Source of the DNA: Herbaspirillum sp. LeCh32-8
GTDB lineage: Bacteria; Pseudomonadota; Gammaproteobacteria; Burkholderiales; Burkholderiaceae_D
Length of the DNA stretch: 64,000 nucleotides
Direction of reading: 5' to 3'
Assembly: GCF_017814915.1 (NCBI RefSeq)
Contig: NZ_JAGIPZ010000002.1
Location: 527,084 to 591,083 of the forward strand
The position numbers were made by a program, and so were the translations under genes. The notes under the pieces were generated by a model. The model did no database searches and had not been told where the DNA came from. It saw nothing but the letters and a program-made list of their open reading frames with translations. Below, in pieces: positions 45,921-57,040 of this stretch (positions are counted from its first letter, which is position 1; each line of letters starts with the position of its first letter).

Positions 45921-47114
45921 TTACTGAACCGTTTCCAGCGCCAGCACCTGCGTCACCGTCGCGACCACATAGTCGATCTCGGCTTCGGTGGTGTCGCGGC
46001 CGAGTGAGAAGCGTACGGCGTTGCGGGCGACGTCGGGGGAGCGGCCGATGGCGAGGAGGACGAAGGACGGCGCCGCTGCCGCTGAATTACAGGCCGAGCC
46101 GGCGGAGACGGCGATGCCCAGCAGCTGGCCGCCTAGCGTGCCGTAGCGCGTGGGCGGGAAGCTGACGTTGAGGTTGTGCGGGACGCGGTTGACGGCGCAG
46201 CCGTTCAGTTGCACGCCGGGCAAGGCGGCGATGCCGCTCCACAGACGGTCGCGCAGGGTGCGGATGCGCTGGCTTTCGGCGGCGAGCAGTTCGCCGGCGA
46301 GGGCGAAGGCTTCGCCCATGCCTACGATCTGGTGCGTGGCCAGGGTGCCGGAGCGCATGCCGTTTTCATGACCGCCGCCGTCGATCTGGGCTTCCAGCTT
46401 GAGTGCGGGATTGTGGCGCACGTACAGCGCGCCGATGCCCTTGGGGCCGTAGGCCTTGTGGGCGGAAAACGACATCAGGTCGACCTTCAGCTGCTTCAGG
46501 TCGATGGCGATCTTGCCGGCCGCCTGCACGGCGTCGACGTGGAACACGATGCCGCGCTCGGCGCAGATCTCGCCCAATTCTGCGATCGGCTGGATCACGC
46601 CGATCTCGTTGTTCACATACATCACCGAGGCCAGGATGGTGTCCTGGCGCAGCGCGGCGCGGAACTGCTCGGGTGTGATCAGGCCGTCGGCGCCGGGCGT
46701 CAGGTAGGTGACGTCGAAGCCGGCGCGTTCCAGCGTGTCCATGGTGTCGAGCACGGCCTTGTGCTCGGTGGCGACCGTGATCAGGTGCTTGCCGCGACCC
46801 TGGGCGCGCAGCGCGTAGGCGGTGCCTTTCAGGGCCAGGTTGTTGGATTCGGTCGCGCCCGAGGTCCAGACGATTTCCGCCGCCTGCGCGCCGACCAGGC
46901 CGGCCACCTGCGCGCGCGCCTTGTCCACCGCACGGCGCGCTTCCCAGCCGAAGGAGTGGGAGCTGCTGGCGGCGTTGCCGAACTTGTCGGTGAGAAAGTC
47001 GCACATCACCTTGGCTACGCGCGGGTCGACCGGCGTGGTGGCGCCGTAATCCAGATAGATGGGGAACGTGAGGCCGGCAGGCGGTCGACAGGGATAAGGC
47101 GGTGGGGCGGTCAT
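45921..47114 (-). CDS. Cysteine desulfurase (IscS/NifS class V aminotransferase)
   Basis: 397 aa. [16 protein letters not shown]-terminus, [20 protein letters not shown] (His), [12 protein letters not shown] Lys220 in [12 protein letters not shown] and catalytic Cys342 in [15 protein letters not shown]. Converts Cys to Ala plus persulfide sulfur. No isc/suf scaffold genes flank it, so it is not the housekeeping iscS operon; the loop has NSAAAAPSF where IscS has TSASLEPSY. It may serve thio-modification or sulfur transfer for the neighbouring sulfur genes (inference). Confidence 0.9.
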   Translation of the reverse strand: MTAPPPYPCRPPAGLTFPIYLDYGATTPVDPRVAKVMCDFLTDKFGNAASSSHSFGWEARRAVDKARAQVAGLVGAQAAEIVWTSGATESNNLALKGTAYALRAQGRGKHLITVATEHKAVLDTMDTLERAGFDVTYLTPGADGLITPEQFRAALRQDTILASVMYVNNEIGVIQPIAELGEICAERGIVFHVDAVQAAGKIAIDLKQLKVDLMSFSAHKAYGPKGIGALYVRHNPALKLEAQIDGGGHENGMRSGTLATHQIVGMGEAFALAGELLAAESQRIRTLRDRLWSGIAALPGVQLNGCAVNRVPHNLNVSFPPTRYGTLGGQLLGIAVSAGSACNSAAAAPSFVLLAIGRSPDVARNAVRFSLGRDTTEAEIDYVVATVTQVLALETVQ

Positions 47115-47474
47115 GACGGGGCGAATCCAGAAAATGCTGCAAAAACGGTTTTACGGTTCTACATTACGCCGCGTCTCTTATTCGGAAAACGAACTTAAAT
47201 TCATTTCTATATATGAATTCAGCTTGCCTATAAAACCGAACGGGGCTGGCGGGGCGTGCTTGCCTGCGATGAAGCGGCGCTCCCGCCCGGCCTCGCGGCC
47301 GATGGCGCAAACGCAAGCCTAGCGTGGAATCGGGCCAATTCCCGGTCGACCCGAACATCCAGCATTAGCTTATACAAAATTATTATACTGAAATAGAATA
47401 AATACAAACCTATAATCCGAAAATCATATGCAAGGATCCGGATCAAGGATTCTTCAGGATCTCCGGAATATTTC
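47115..47474. promoter_or_regulatory. Divergent region cysteine desulfurase / LysR
   Basis: 360 bp with a pronounced AT-rich block at 47355-47435 (TTATACAAAATTATTATAC), the kind of sequence bound by LysR/CysB-type proteins, and a second AT-rich patch at 47175-47225. Likely contains both promoters. No gene. Confidence 0.5.
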
Positions 47475-48419
47475 ATGGATTTGAACCAGCTCGAGGCGTT
47501 CGCCGCGGTGATGACGATAGGCAGCGTGACCGGCGCCGGGCGTAGCCTGGGGCGTTCGCAGCCAGCCATCAGCAAGGCCATCGGCGATCTCGAGGCGGAG
47601 CTGGGCTACGCGCTGTTCGACCGCAACGGCCCGCGCGTCACGCCGACCGGCAAGGCCTTCCTCTTGTATGAGGAAGTCGAGCGCTCGCTGGTCGGCCTGC
47701 GCAGCATCCGCGAGCGCGCCGCCGAGATCGGACGCGAAGAAGCGCAGCCGGTGCACCTGGTGGCCACGCCCGCGCTGGCCTCGACCATCGCGCCAGCGGC
47801 CTTGCAGCAGGTGGCGCAGAGCGGGATCGAGTTTCCCGAGCACATTCACCTGCGCAGCGCATCGGCCGAGCAGGTGGTGCATGCGGTGCTGCACCGTACC
47901 GTCAGCCTGGGCCTGACCAGCCTGCCGGTGGCGCATCGCGGGCTGGAGCTGCACTGGATCGGCGAAGCGCCGTGCGTGGCCGTGCTGCGCGCGGATCATC
48001 CGCTGGCCAGGAAGGACAAGATCACCCGCGCCGCGCTGCGCTGCGAACGCGTGATCACCATGTCCAACCGCTATCGCCTGCGCCAGCGCATCGAGACCGC
48101 GCTGAGGGACGACAAAGGCGACCAGCCGCTGGATGTGGCGATCGACACCAACACTTCGTTCAACGCCATCATGGCCGCGCAGGCCGGTCTGGGCGTGGCG
48201 CTGGTGGAGCCGATCACGGCGTTGGGCATGCCCATCGAGGGACTGGTGGTGAAGAAGCTGGCGGTCGATATTCCGTTTTACTTCGGCGTGGTGACGCCGT
48301 TCGGCAAGCCGGTGGAAGGCATCACGCGCGCGTTGATCGACGCCGTGGAAAGCTCGGCGCGCAACATCCTGCACGGCTTCGTCAAGCGCGATGCGGCCGA
48401 GCACGACGATTTGCTGTGA
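47475..48419 (+). CDS. LysR family transcriptional regulator
   Basis: 314 aa. HTH MDLNQLEAFAAVMTIGSVTGAGRSL then SQPAISKAIGDLEAELG, co-inducer domain (VHLVATPALASTIAP to about 295). First gene ahead of the flavoprotein/ABC operon in the same direction, 182 bp upstream, so it is the most likely regulator of that operon and perhaps of the divergent desulfurase. Confidence 0.92.
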   Translation: MDLNQLEAFAAVMTIGSVTGAGRSLGRSQPAISKAIGDLEAELGYALFDRNGPRVTPTGKAFLLYEEVERSLVGLRSIRERAAEIGREEAQPVHLVATPALASTIAPAALQQVAQSGIEFPEHIHLRSASAEQVVHAVLHRTVSLGLTSLPVAHRGLELHWIGEAPCVAVLRADHPLARKDKITRAALRCERVITMSNRYRLRQRIETALRDDKGDQPLDVAIDTNTSFNAIMAAQAGLGVALVEPITALGMPIEGLVVKKLAVDIPFYFGVVTPFGKPVEGITRALIDAVESSARNILHGFVKRDAAEHDDLL

Positions 48420-48475
48420 CGGCCGAATCGGAGCGGCAGGGAAATGAAGCACGGCGGGTGCGCCGGGTAAGCGCC

Positions 48476-48503
48476 GCCGGGCAGTAATAGCCGGGCAGTA
48501 ATA
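48476..48503 (+). repeat. 14-bp tandem duplication before the flavoprotein operon
   Basis: GCCGGGCAGTAATA occurs twice head to tail (48476-48489, 48490-48503), about 100 bp before the first operon gene. Position fits an operator or a recent slippage event. Confidence 0.7.
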
Positions 48504-48601
48504 CATAGCAGTAGAAGCGCCAACGAATAACCAACAAGAGACAGCGGTGGCCGCGCAGCGATGCGGGCCGCGGCGTCTCTTTCATGCATTGAAGGGGCGA
48601 G

Positions 48602-50068
48602 ATGCTCAATACCGACACCACGGGCGCGATCGGACTGGACGCGCTGGAAGCGCGCCTGCGCCAGGACCTGGAATGGCTGGCGCTGCCCGGCAAGTCGTGG
48701 ACGCCGAAAGTCGAGCGCGACGGCGCGCCGGTGATCGACGTCGCCATCATCGGCGGCGGCCAGGCCGGCATGGCCGCCTCGGTTGCGCTGTCGCACCTGG
48801 GCATCCCCAACGTCATCTACGACCAGTCGCCCAAGGACTTCGAAGGCCCCTGGGCCACCACCGCGCGCATGGAAACGCTGCGCTCGCCCAAGACCCTGAC
48901 CGGCCCGGCACTGGGCTTTTCCACGCTGACCTTCCGCGCTTGGTTCGAGGCGCAGTTCGGGCTGGCCGCGTGGGACGCGCTGGACAAGATCCCGCGCCTG
49001 CAATGGATGGATTACCTGCGCTGGTTCCGCCGCGTGATGCAGCTGGACGTGCGCAACGAACACCGCGTGCTGGCCGTGCTGCCGCGCGCCGACGGCGTGG
49101 TCGAGCTGAAGCTGCAATCGCCCCAGGGCGAATCCACCGTGCTGGCGCGCCGCGTGGTGCTGGCCACCGGTCGTGACGGCCTGGGCGGCGCCTATCTGCC
49201 GCCGCTGGTGGAGCAACTGCCGCGTGATCGCTGGGCGCATTCCTCCGACGTCTATGATTACGCGCAACTGAAGGGCAAGCGCGTGGGCGTGGTCGGCGGC
49301 GGCTCGTCGGCCATGGACAGCGCGGCCACCGCGCTGGAGCAGGGCGCCGCCCGCGTCGACCTGCTGATCCGCCGCAAGGAGCTGCCGCGCATCAACAAGG
49401 GCAAGGGTTCCGGCAGCCCGGGCTTGGTCAACGGCCACCAGCACCTGCCGGACGCCTGGAAGTGGCGCATCCGCCATTACGTCAACATCCAGCAGGTGCC
49501 GCCGCCGTCGGGCAGCACGCGCCGCGTGTCGCGTTTCGACAATGCGCGTTTCCTGCTGGGCACCTCGATCAACAGCGTCAGCATCAAGGATGACGGCGCG
49601 CTGTTGCTGCAGACCAACCGCGGCCCGCTGGAGCTGGACTTCCTGTTCTTCTCCACCGGCTTCCAGGTCAACTGGGGCGCGCGCGCCGAGTTCGCCGCCA
49701 TCGCCCCGCACATCCTGTCCTGGGGCGACCGCTACACGCCGCCCGCCGGTGAAGAGGATGCCGAGCTGCGCGACATGCCTTACCTCGGCCCGGTGTTCGA
49801 GTTCCAGCAAAAGACCGCCGGCGCCTTGCCCGGCCTGGAACGCGTACACTGCTTCTGCTATCCCGCCACCGCCAGCCACGGTACCGTCTCCGGCGACATT
49901 CCCGCCATCAGCGACGGCGCCTATCGCCTGGCCCAAGGCATCGCCTCGCTGCTGTACGGCGAGGACGTCGAGTATCACTACCGCAATATCGAAGCCTACG
50001 AAGAACCCGAGCTGGTCGGCGACGAATGGACGCCCGCCGAGTGGGCCCTGCCGGAGCTGCCCGGATGA
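48602..50068 (+). CDS. FAD/NAD(P)-dependent flavoprotein monooxygenase-like enzyme
   Basis: 488 aa, AAGGGGCG before ATG 48602. FAD Rossmann motif DVAIIGGGQAGMAASVAL (about residues 46-63), second Rossmann motif VGVVGGGSSAMDSAA (about 228-242) for NAD(P)H, and LDFLFFSTGFQVN near the ATG-type motif. Layout resembles flavin-containing/Baeyer-Villiger-type monooxygenases, but the FxGxxxHxxxW fingerprint is not seen, so oxidase or dehydrogenase activity remains open. First gene of the operon; its stop overlaps the permease start (ATGA), indicating tight coupling to import. Confidence 0.82.
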   Translation: MLNTDTTGAIGLDALEARLRQDLEWLALPGKSWTPKVERDGAPVIDVAIIGGGQAGMAASVALSHLGIPNVIYDQSPKDFEGPWATTARMETLRSPKTLTGPALGFSTLTFRAWFEAQFGLAAWDALDKIPRLQWMDYLRWFRRVMQLDVRNEHRVLAVLPRADGVVELKLQSPQGESTVLARRVVLATGRDGLGGAYLPPLVEQLPRDRWAHSSDVYDYAQLKGKRVGVVGGGSSAMDSAATALEQGAARVDLLIRRKELPRINKGKGSGSPGLVNGHQHLPDAWKWRIRHYVNIQQVPPPSGSTRRVSRFDNARFLLGTSINSVSIKDDGALLLQTNRGPLELDFLFFSTGFQVNWGARAEFAAIAPHILSWGDRYTPPAGEEDAELRDMPYLGPVFEFQQKTAGALPGLERVHCFCYPATASHGTVSGDIPAISDGAYRLAQGIASLLYGEDVEYHYRNIEAYEEPELVGDEWTPAEWALPELPG

Positions 50069-51039
50069 GCATGGCGATTACGAAAAGCGTGTTGCAGGCG
50101 CTGATGGTGGTGCTGTTGATGACGGTGATCGTCTTCTTCGGCCTGCACCTCATCGGCAACCCGGTCGACATCCTGATCGGCCAGGACGTCGACCAGGTCG
50201 ACCGCCTGCGCATCATCAAGGAGCTGGGCCTGGACCAGCCGGTCTGGATGCAGTACCTGGCCTTCCTCAACGGCGCGCTGCACGGCAACCTGGGCAACAG
50301 CTTCGTCTACAACTCGCCGGCCATCCTGCTGATCTTCCAGCGCCTGCCGGCGACTCTTGAGCTGGCCTTCGCCGCGCTGATCCTGGCGCTGCTGGTGGGT
50401 ATTCTGCTGGGCCTGTTCGCCGGCCTGAAGCCTGACCATCCGTTCTCGCGCCTGGTGATGACCGGCAGCATTCTCGGCTTCTCGCTGCCGACCTTCTGGA
50501 TCGGCCTGATGCTGATCATGGCCTTTTCGGTCTCGCTGGGCTGGCTGCCTTCGGGCGGGCGCGGCCAGACGGCCGAGCTGTTCGGCATCCAGTGGTCGTG
50601 GCTCACCGCTGACGGCTGGCGCCACATGATCCTGCCGGCGGTGAACCTGTCGCTGTTCAAGATCTCACTGGTGATCCGCCTGACCCGCGCCAACGTGCGC
50701 GAGGTGCTGCCGATGGACTTCGTCAAGTTCGCGCGCGCCAAGGGCCTGTCGTCCTCGCGCGTGGTGCTGATGTATGTGCTGCGCAATACTCTGATCCCGC
50801 TGGTGACCGTGGTCGGCCTGGAGTTCGGCTCCACCATCGCGTTTGCGGTGGTGACCGAGAGCATCTTCGCCTGGCCCGGCGCCGGCAAGCTGATCCTGGA
50901 CAGCATTAATGCGCTGGACCGCCCGGTGATCGTGGCCTACCTGATGGTGATCGTATGCATGTTCGTCACCATCAACCTGGTGGTGGACGTGCTCTACAAG
51001 ATCCTGGATCCGCGCGTGCGGGTGGAGGCCAAGGCATGA
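50065..51039 (+). CDS. Peptide-type ABC transporter permease (DppB family)
   Basis: 324 aa from ATG 50065 overlapping the flavoprotein stop. About six TM segments; DppB/OppB features LGLDQPVWMQYLAFLNGALHG, SLPTFWIGLMLI, and the EAA-type coupling loop MDFVKFARAKGLSSSRVVLMYVLRN. Imports an unknown solute delivered by the SBP at 54118. Confidence 0.93.
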   Translation: MSMAITKSVLQALMVVLLMTVIVFFGLHLIGNPVDILIGQDVDQVDRLRIIKELGLDQPVWMQYLAFLNGALHGNLGNSFVYNSPAILLIFQRLPATLELAFAALILALLVGILLGLFAGLKPDHPFSRLVMTGSILGFSLPTFWIGLMLIMAFSVSLGWLPSGGRGQTAELFGIQWSWLTADGWRHMILPAVNLSLFKISLVIRLTRANVREVLPMDFVKFARAKGLSSSRVVLMYVLRNTLIPLVTVVGLEFGSTIAFAVVTESIFAWPGAGKLILDSINALDRPVIVAYLMVIVCMFVTINLVVDVLYKILDPRVRVEAKA

Positions 51040-51988
51040 GCGCGCAGGAGCCGATCATGACTCAGGAGCAGGTGAGGGCGCGCGTGGCCGAACTGTCGGC
51101 CTTCCACGCGCCGCGCCGCGAGTCGCCGTGGCGCCGCGTGGTGCGTCACTTCATCGCCTCCAAGTCCGCCATGCTGGGCCTGGCCATCGTGCTGCTGCTG
51201 ATCGTGGGCGCCATCGCCGCGCCCTGGATCACGCCGCAGAATCCCTACGACCTGATGCAGCTGGACGTGCTGGACGCGCGCCTGTATCCCGGCACGGCCA
51301 ACGGCGCCGGCACCTTTACCTACTGGCTGGGCACCGACGGCCAGGGCCGCGACCTGGTCTCGGCCATCCTCTACGGCCTGCGCATCAGCGTGGGCATCGG
51401 CGTCGGCTCGGCCTTGATCGCCGGCGTGATCGGCACGCTGGTTGGCCTGCTGGCTGCTTACGTCGGCGGCAAGGTCGATACAGTGCTGATGCGCCTGGCC
51501 GACCTGGTGCTGTCGTTCCCGTCGATCCTGGTGGCGATGCTGATCCTGGCCTATGTGGGCAAGGGCATCTTCAACGTGATGATCACGCTGGTGGTGCTGG
51601 AGTGGGCCTATTACGCCCGCACCGCGCGCGGCCAGGCGCTGGTCGAGCGGCAAAAGGAATACGTGGAAGCCGCGCGCGGCCTGAACCTGTCGTCGTGGCG
51701 CATCATGGTGCGCCACATCCTGCCCAATTGCCTGCCGCCGCTGATCGTGATCGGCACGCTGCAGGTGGCGCGCGCCATCACGCTGGAGGCGACGCTGTCC
51801 TTCCTCGGCCTGGGCGTGCCCATCACCGAGCCTTCGCTGGGCCTGCTGATCTCCAACGGCTACCAGTACATGCTCTCGGGCGAATACTGGATCAGCTTCT
51901 ATCCCGGCATCACCCTCCTGGTGGTGATCGTGGCGATCAACCTGGTGGGCGACCGCCTGCGCGACATCCTGAACCCGAGGTGGCAGAA

Positions 51989-51992
<4 letters not shown>
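51036..51992 (+). CDS. Peptide-type ABC transporter permease (DppC family)
   Basis: 318 aa from ATG 51036 (ATGA overlap). Cytoplasmic N-terminus, TM1 at about residues 43-63, WLGTDGQGRDLVSAILYGLRISV characteristic of DppC, EAA loop KEYVEAARGLNLSSWRIMVRHILPN. Heterodimer partner of the preceding permease. Confidence 0.93.
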
Positions 51993-52994
<1,002 letters not shown>

Positions 52995-53002
<8 letters not shown>

Positions 53003-53999
53003 GGCCCTGACACCGATTATTGAAACCCGCGCCGTCAGTCGCCGCTTTGGCGAGCGCCGCCAGGGCTGGCTGGACCGCCAGCTGCAGCAGCGCGGCTGGG
53101 CGCGTCCGCCTGCCGTCACGCGCGCGCTCGATCATGTCGACCTGAAGGTCATGCCCGGCGAGGTGGTCGGCCTGGTCGGCGAATCCGGCTGCGGCAAGTC
53201 CACGCTGGGCCGCATCGCCTGCGGTTTGCTGGACCCGTCCGACGGCCAGGCGCTGGTCAATGGTCGTGATCGCGCCGCATTGACCAGCGCCGAGCAGGAC
53301 GCCGCGCGCCTGCAGGTGCAGATGATTTTTCAGAATCCCTACGCCAGCCTCAACCCGCGCCTGCGCATCGACCAGATCGTCGGCGAGGCGGCCCAGGTCA
53401 ACGGCAAGGTCGAGGGTGACCTCGACGACTACGTCTGCCGCCAGCTGCTGCGCGCCGGCCTCGACCCGGCGCTGCGCGACCGGTATCCGCACCAGTTTTC
53501 CGGCGGCCAACGCCAGCGTATCGGCATCGCCCGCGCGCTCGCGGTGCAGCCCGAGATGCTGGTGTGCGACGAGGCAGTGGCGGCGCTGGATGTGTCGATC
53601 CAGGCGCAGATCCTGAACCTGTTCATGGACCTGCGCGAAGAGCTGGGCCTGACCTATCTCTTCATCAGCCATGACCTGGGCGTGGTGGAGCATGTCTCCG
53701 ACCGCGTGGTGATCATGTATCTGGGCCGGGTGGTGGAGAGCGCACCGGTCGGCGAGCTGTTCGGCCACCCCAATCACCCGTACACCCAGGCGCTGCTGGC
53801 CGAGGTGCCGCGCATGTCGGCGCGCAAGAAGGAGTTCACCGCCATCAAGGGCGAGATTCCCAGCCCGCTGCACCCGCCCACCGGCTGCCATTTCAACCCG
53901 CGCTGCCCGTATGCCACGCAGCGTTGCCGCGACGAGCAGCCGGCGCTGCGGGAAATCGCGCCAGGCCACATGAGCGCCTGTCATCTCAATGACGGCTGA
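52995..53999 (+). CDS. Peptide-type ABC transporter ATP-binding protein (DppF family)
   Basis: 334 aa, overlapping the previous gene by 8 bp. Walker A GESGCGKST, FQNPYASLNPR, FSGGQRQRIGIARAL, Walker B MLVCDEAVAALD (Asp-Glu with Ala-Val replacing the usual P-[ST]-S), ISHDLGVV, C-terminal CHFNPRCPYATQRC. Second ATPase of the importer. 118 bp separate it from the SBP gene. Confidence 0.94.
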
Positions 54000-54117
54000 G
54001 TGATAGTTGAACATGCGGACCCAGCCCATCGTTTTTGCAGTACCGAAGTAAAGAACAAGAGCACCAGACAAGACCGCCCGATTGCTTTCAACCTGACCAA
54101 CACAGAGGAAACAGCAT

Positions 54118-55704
54118 ATGAAGAAAACCCTCCTGACCCGCCTGCTGGCGGTCGCCCTGACCGGTGTGGCGCTGGCCGCCGCCGCCGACGCCGCGCATGC
54201 CCAGAACCTCAACATCGCCTTCGCCGATCCGCTGTCCTCGCTGGATCCGCAGTTGAACAACCACGCCGGCGACCGCTCGGTGGACCTGCACTTCTGGGAC
54301 CTGCTGGTGCAGAACGACTACAACAAGCTGGTGCCGGGCCTGGCGGTGAGCTGGAAGAACATCGACCCCAAGACCTGGGAGTTCAAGCTGCGCCCGAACG
54401 TGAAGTGGCAGGACGGCAAGCCCTTCACCGCCGACGACGTGATCTTCTCCTACCAGCGCGCACGCGCCGTGCCGGGCAGCGTGGCGACCTTCGCCGGCTA
54501 CCTGCGCACCGTGGAGTCGGTCACCGCCAAGGATCCGCTGACCCTGGTCATCAAGACCAACATTCCCAATCCGGACCTGCCGCTGAACCTGGCCTCGGTG
54601 CACATTGTCAGCAAGCACGTGGGTGAGAAGTCGCAGACCGAGAACTACAACAGCGGCGCCGCCGTGGTCGGCACCGGCCCGTACAAGTTCGTCTCCTACA
54701 CCCCGGGCGACCGCGTGGTGATGCAGCGTAACGACGAGTACTGGGGCGGCAAGGCGCTGTGGGAGAAGGTCAACTACCGCTACATCAACAACGGACCGGC
54801 ACGCACCGCCGCGCTGCTGTCGGGCGACGTGGACGTGATCGACAAGGTCTCCGTGTCCGACCTGGCCAAGCTGAAGCAGTCGCCCAACGTCAAGGTCTAT
54901 CCGTACAACGGCCTGCGCGTGCTGCTGATCCAGCCGAGCTTCCACCAGGGCCCGAGCCCGTTCATCACCGACAACAACGGCAAGCAGCTGGAGAAGAACC
55001 CGCTGCTGGACGTGCGCGTGCGTCGCGCCATGTCGCTGGCGATCAACCGCAAGGCCGTGATCGACCGCATCCTGCAGGGCGCGGCGACCGAGGCCAACCA
55101 GTGGATGCCCTCCGACACCTTCGGCTACAACCCGGAGATCAAGAACATCCCCTTCGATGCCACCCAGGCCAAGAAGCTGCTGGCCGAAGCCGGCTTCCCG
55201 GACGGTTTCAAGCTGACCATCCACGTGCCCAATGACCGCTACCCGCAAGCGCCTGAAACCATGCAGGCAGTGGCCCAGTTCTGGACCCGCATTGGCATCA
55301 AGACCCAGGTAGAAGTGCTGCCGTGGGCCTCGTACTCCTCGCGCGCCAACAAGAACGAGTTCGCCGTGTCGGTGCTGGCATGGGGCAACGGCACCGGTGA
55401 AGCCAGCTACGCGCTGGTGAACGTGCTGGGCACGGTCGACGCCAAGAAGGGCATCGGCGCCTCCAACTGGAACCACTACAGCAACCCGGCCGTGGACAAG
55501 GCGCTGGCCGACTCCACTGCGGAGTTCGACGCCGCCAAGCGTGAAGCCATCCTGCGCAATTCCGCCAAGCTGGTGTCCGACGACGTCGGCGTGATCCCGC
55601 TGTACCACTACCAGAACATCTGGGCGGCCAAGAAGGGCCTGAAGGTCACGCCGATCAGCAGCGACCGCACCACCGCCATGATGGTCACCCAGGAAAAGAA
55701 GTAA
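54118..55704 (+). CDS. Periplasmic solute-binding protein of the peptide-type ABC importer (SBP family 5)
   Basis: 528 aa. Signal peptide ending AHA-QNLN. SBP_bac_5 signatures: PGLAVSWKNIDPKTWEFKLR, VKWQDGKPFTADDVIFSYQR, GTGPYKFVSYTPGDRVVMQRN, VRRAMSLAINRKAVIDRIL. Resembles dipeptide/glutathione/nickel-binding proteins and the TIGR04028-like group found beside CMD-domain and luciferase-like proteins; true ligand unknown. Final gene of the transport block. Confidence 0.92.
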   Translation: MKKTLLTRLLAVALTGVALAAAADAAHAQNLNIAFADPLSSLDPQLNNHAGDRSVDLHFWDLLVQNDYNKLVPGLAVSWKNIDPKTWEFKLRPNVKWQDGKPFTADDVIFSYQRARAVPGSVATFAGYLRTVESVTAKDPLTLVIKTNIPNPDLPLNLASVHIVSKHVGEKSQTENYNSGAAVVGTGPYKFVSYTPGDRVVMQRNDEYWGGKALWEKVNYRYINNGPARTAALLSGDVDVIDKVSVSDLAKLKQSPNVKVYPYNGLRVLLIQPSFHQGPSPFITDNNGKQLEKNPLLDVRVRRAMSLAINRKAVIDRILQGAATEANQWMPSDTFGYNPEIKNIPFDATQAKKLLAEAGFPDGFKLTIHVPNDRYPQAPETMQAVAQFWTRIGIKTQVEVLPWASYSSRANKNEFAVSVLAWGNGTGEASYALVNVLGTVDAKKGIGASNWNHYSNPAVDKALADSTAEFDAAKREAILRNSAKLVSDDVGVIPLYHYQNIWAAKKGLKVTPISSDRTTAMMVTQEKK

Positions 55705-55708
55705 GGCC

Positions 55709-57040
55709 ATGCCAAACTTCTCGATCGACGTCACCCCGGAGGACGACCTGATCGACGTGCCGCGCCGCATCGTGGTGCGCGGCGCGCACCCCGGAGAGCC
55801 GGTGCGGGTGTCCTCGTCCACCGTGCGCAACGGCGCCGAGTGGCGCAGCACGGCCTGCTTCATCGCCGACGCTACCGGTTGCGTGGACCTCAGCATGAGC
55901 CCGGCGGTCGATGGCGATTACCACGGCATCGACCCCATGGGTTTGCTGTGGTCGCAGCAGCCGGTGCAAAAAGGAAAGCGCGACAACTTCCACCCCGATG
56001 TCACCGCGCCGCTGGCGACCACGCTGACGGTGTCGGCGGTGACCGAGCTGGGGCTGACGCAATGCCGGCCGGCCAGCGCGCAGCTGGTGCAACGCCTGGC
56101 CGCTGACGGCGTCACGCGGCGTGAGGTGCGCGAAGAAGGCCTGGTCGGCACGCTGTTCCTGCCGGCCACGCCCGGACCGCACCCGGCGGTGATGATCGTC
56201 AACGGCTCCGGCGGCGGCATCAACGAGCCGCGCGCGGCACTGTATGCGTCCCGCGGTTACGCCGCATTTGCGCTGGCGTATTTCAAGGCGCCCGGCCTGT
56301 CCGACTACATCTCCAACACCCCGCTGGAATACTTCGAGCGCGGCCTCGACTGGCTGCGCGCCGAAGTACAGCCGCTGCACGACTTCGTCGCCATCAGCGG
56401 CCAGTCGCGCGGCGGCGAGCTGGTGCTGTTGTTGGGCGCGACCTTCCCGCAGAAGGTCTCGGCGGTGCTGGCCTACGTGCCCAGCGCGCTGGTGCACAGC
56501 GGCCAGAACGCGGCCGACCCGGCGGTGGGGCGCGAAGGCCCGACCTGGTTGTTGCGCGGCCAGCCGCTGCCGCACCAGTGGCAAGACAACCGCAGCGCGA
56601 GCTGGGCGCCCTTCGACGAAGGCCCGTCGCCGCACCGCCACGAGCTGGCGATGCTGACGGCGCTGGAAGACGAAGACGCGGTGGCGCGCGCCCGTATTCC
56701 GGTCGAGCGCATCGAAGGCCCGGTGCTGCTGTTGTCGGCCACCGATGACGGCTCCTGGCCCTCCAGCATCTATTGCGACATGGTCAGCAGCAAGCTGGCC
56801 GAGGTGGAGCATGCCTGGCCGGTGCTGTGGAAGAACTATGCCAACGCCGGCCATTCCATCCTGTTCCCGTTCGTGCCGACCACGCAGACCACCTACGCCC
56901 ATCCGGTGTCCGGCCGCATCAGCACCGGCGGCGGCGAGCCCTCGGCTAATGCGCGCGCGGATCTCGACTCCTGGCAGCAGGCGCAGCAGTTCCTGCGCGA
57001 TGCCGTCTCCAAACATTCGCTCCGAAAGGAAAACACATGA
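55709..57040 (+). CDS. Acyl-CoA thioester hydrolase/BAAT-like alpha/beta hydrolase
   Basis: 443 aa, TAAGG before the ATG. N-terminal beta-sandwich like acyl-CoA thioester hydrolase/bile acid-CoA amino acid N-acyltransferase (residues 1-130, starting FSIDVTPEDDLIDVPRRIVVRG), then an alpha/beta hydrolase with nucleophile elbow GQSRG (Ser near residue 233), Asp in SATDDGSWPS and His in NAGHSILFPF. Acyl transfer or hydrolysis of a thioester or amide is expected. Its place inside an import operon suggests it cleaves or re-conjugates the imported compound. Confidence 0.85.
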   Translation: MPNFSIDVTPEDDLIDVPRRIVVRGAHPGEPVRVSSSTVRNGAEWRSTACFIADATGCVDLSMSPAVDGDYHGIDPMGLLWSQQPVQKGKRDNFHPDVTAPLATTLTVSAVTELGLTQCRPASAQLVQRLAADGVTRREVREEGLVGTLFLPATPGPHPAVMIVNGSGGGINEPRAALYASRGYAAFALAYFKAPGLSDYISNTPLEYFERGLDWLRAEVQPLHDFVAISGQSRGGELVLLLGATFPQKVSAVLAYVPSALVHSGQNAADPAVGREGPTWLLRGQPLPHQWQDNRSASWAPFDEGPSPHRHELAMLTALEDEDAVARARIPVERIEGPVLLLSATDDGSWPSSIYCDMVSSKLAEVEHAWPVLWKNYANAGHSILFPFVPTTQTTYAHPVSGRISTGGGEPSANARADLDSWQQAQQFLRDAVSKHSLRKENT

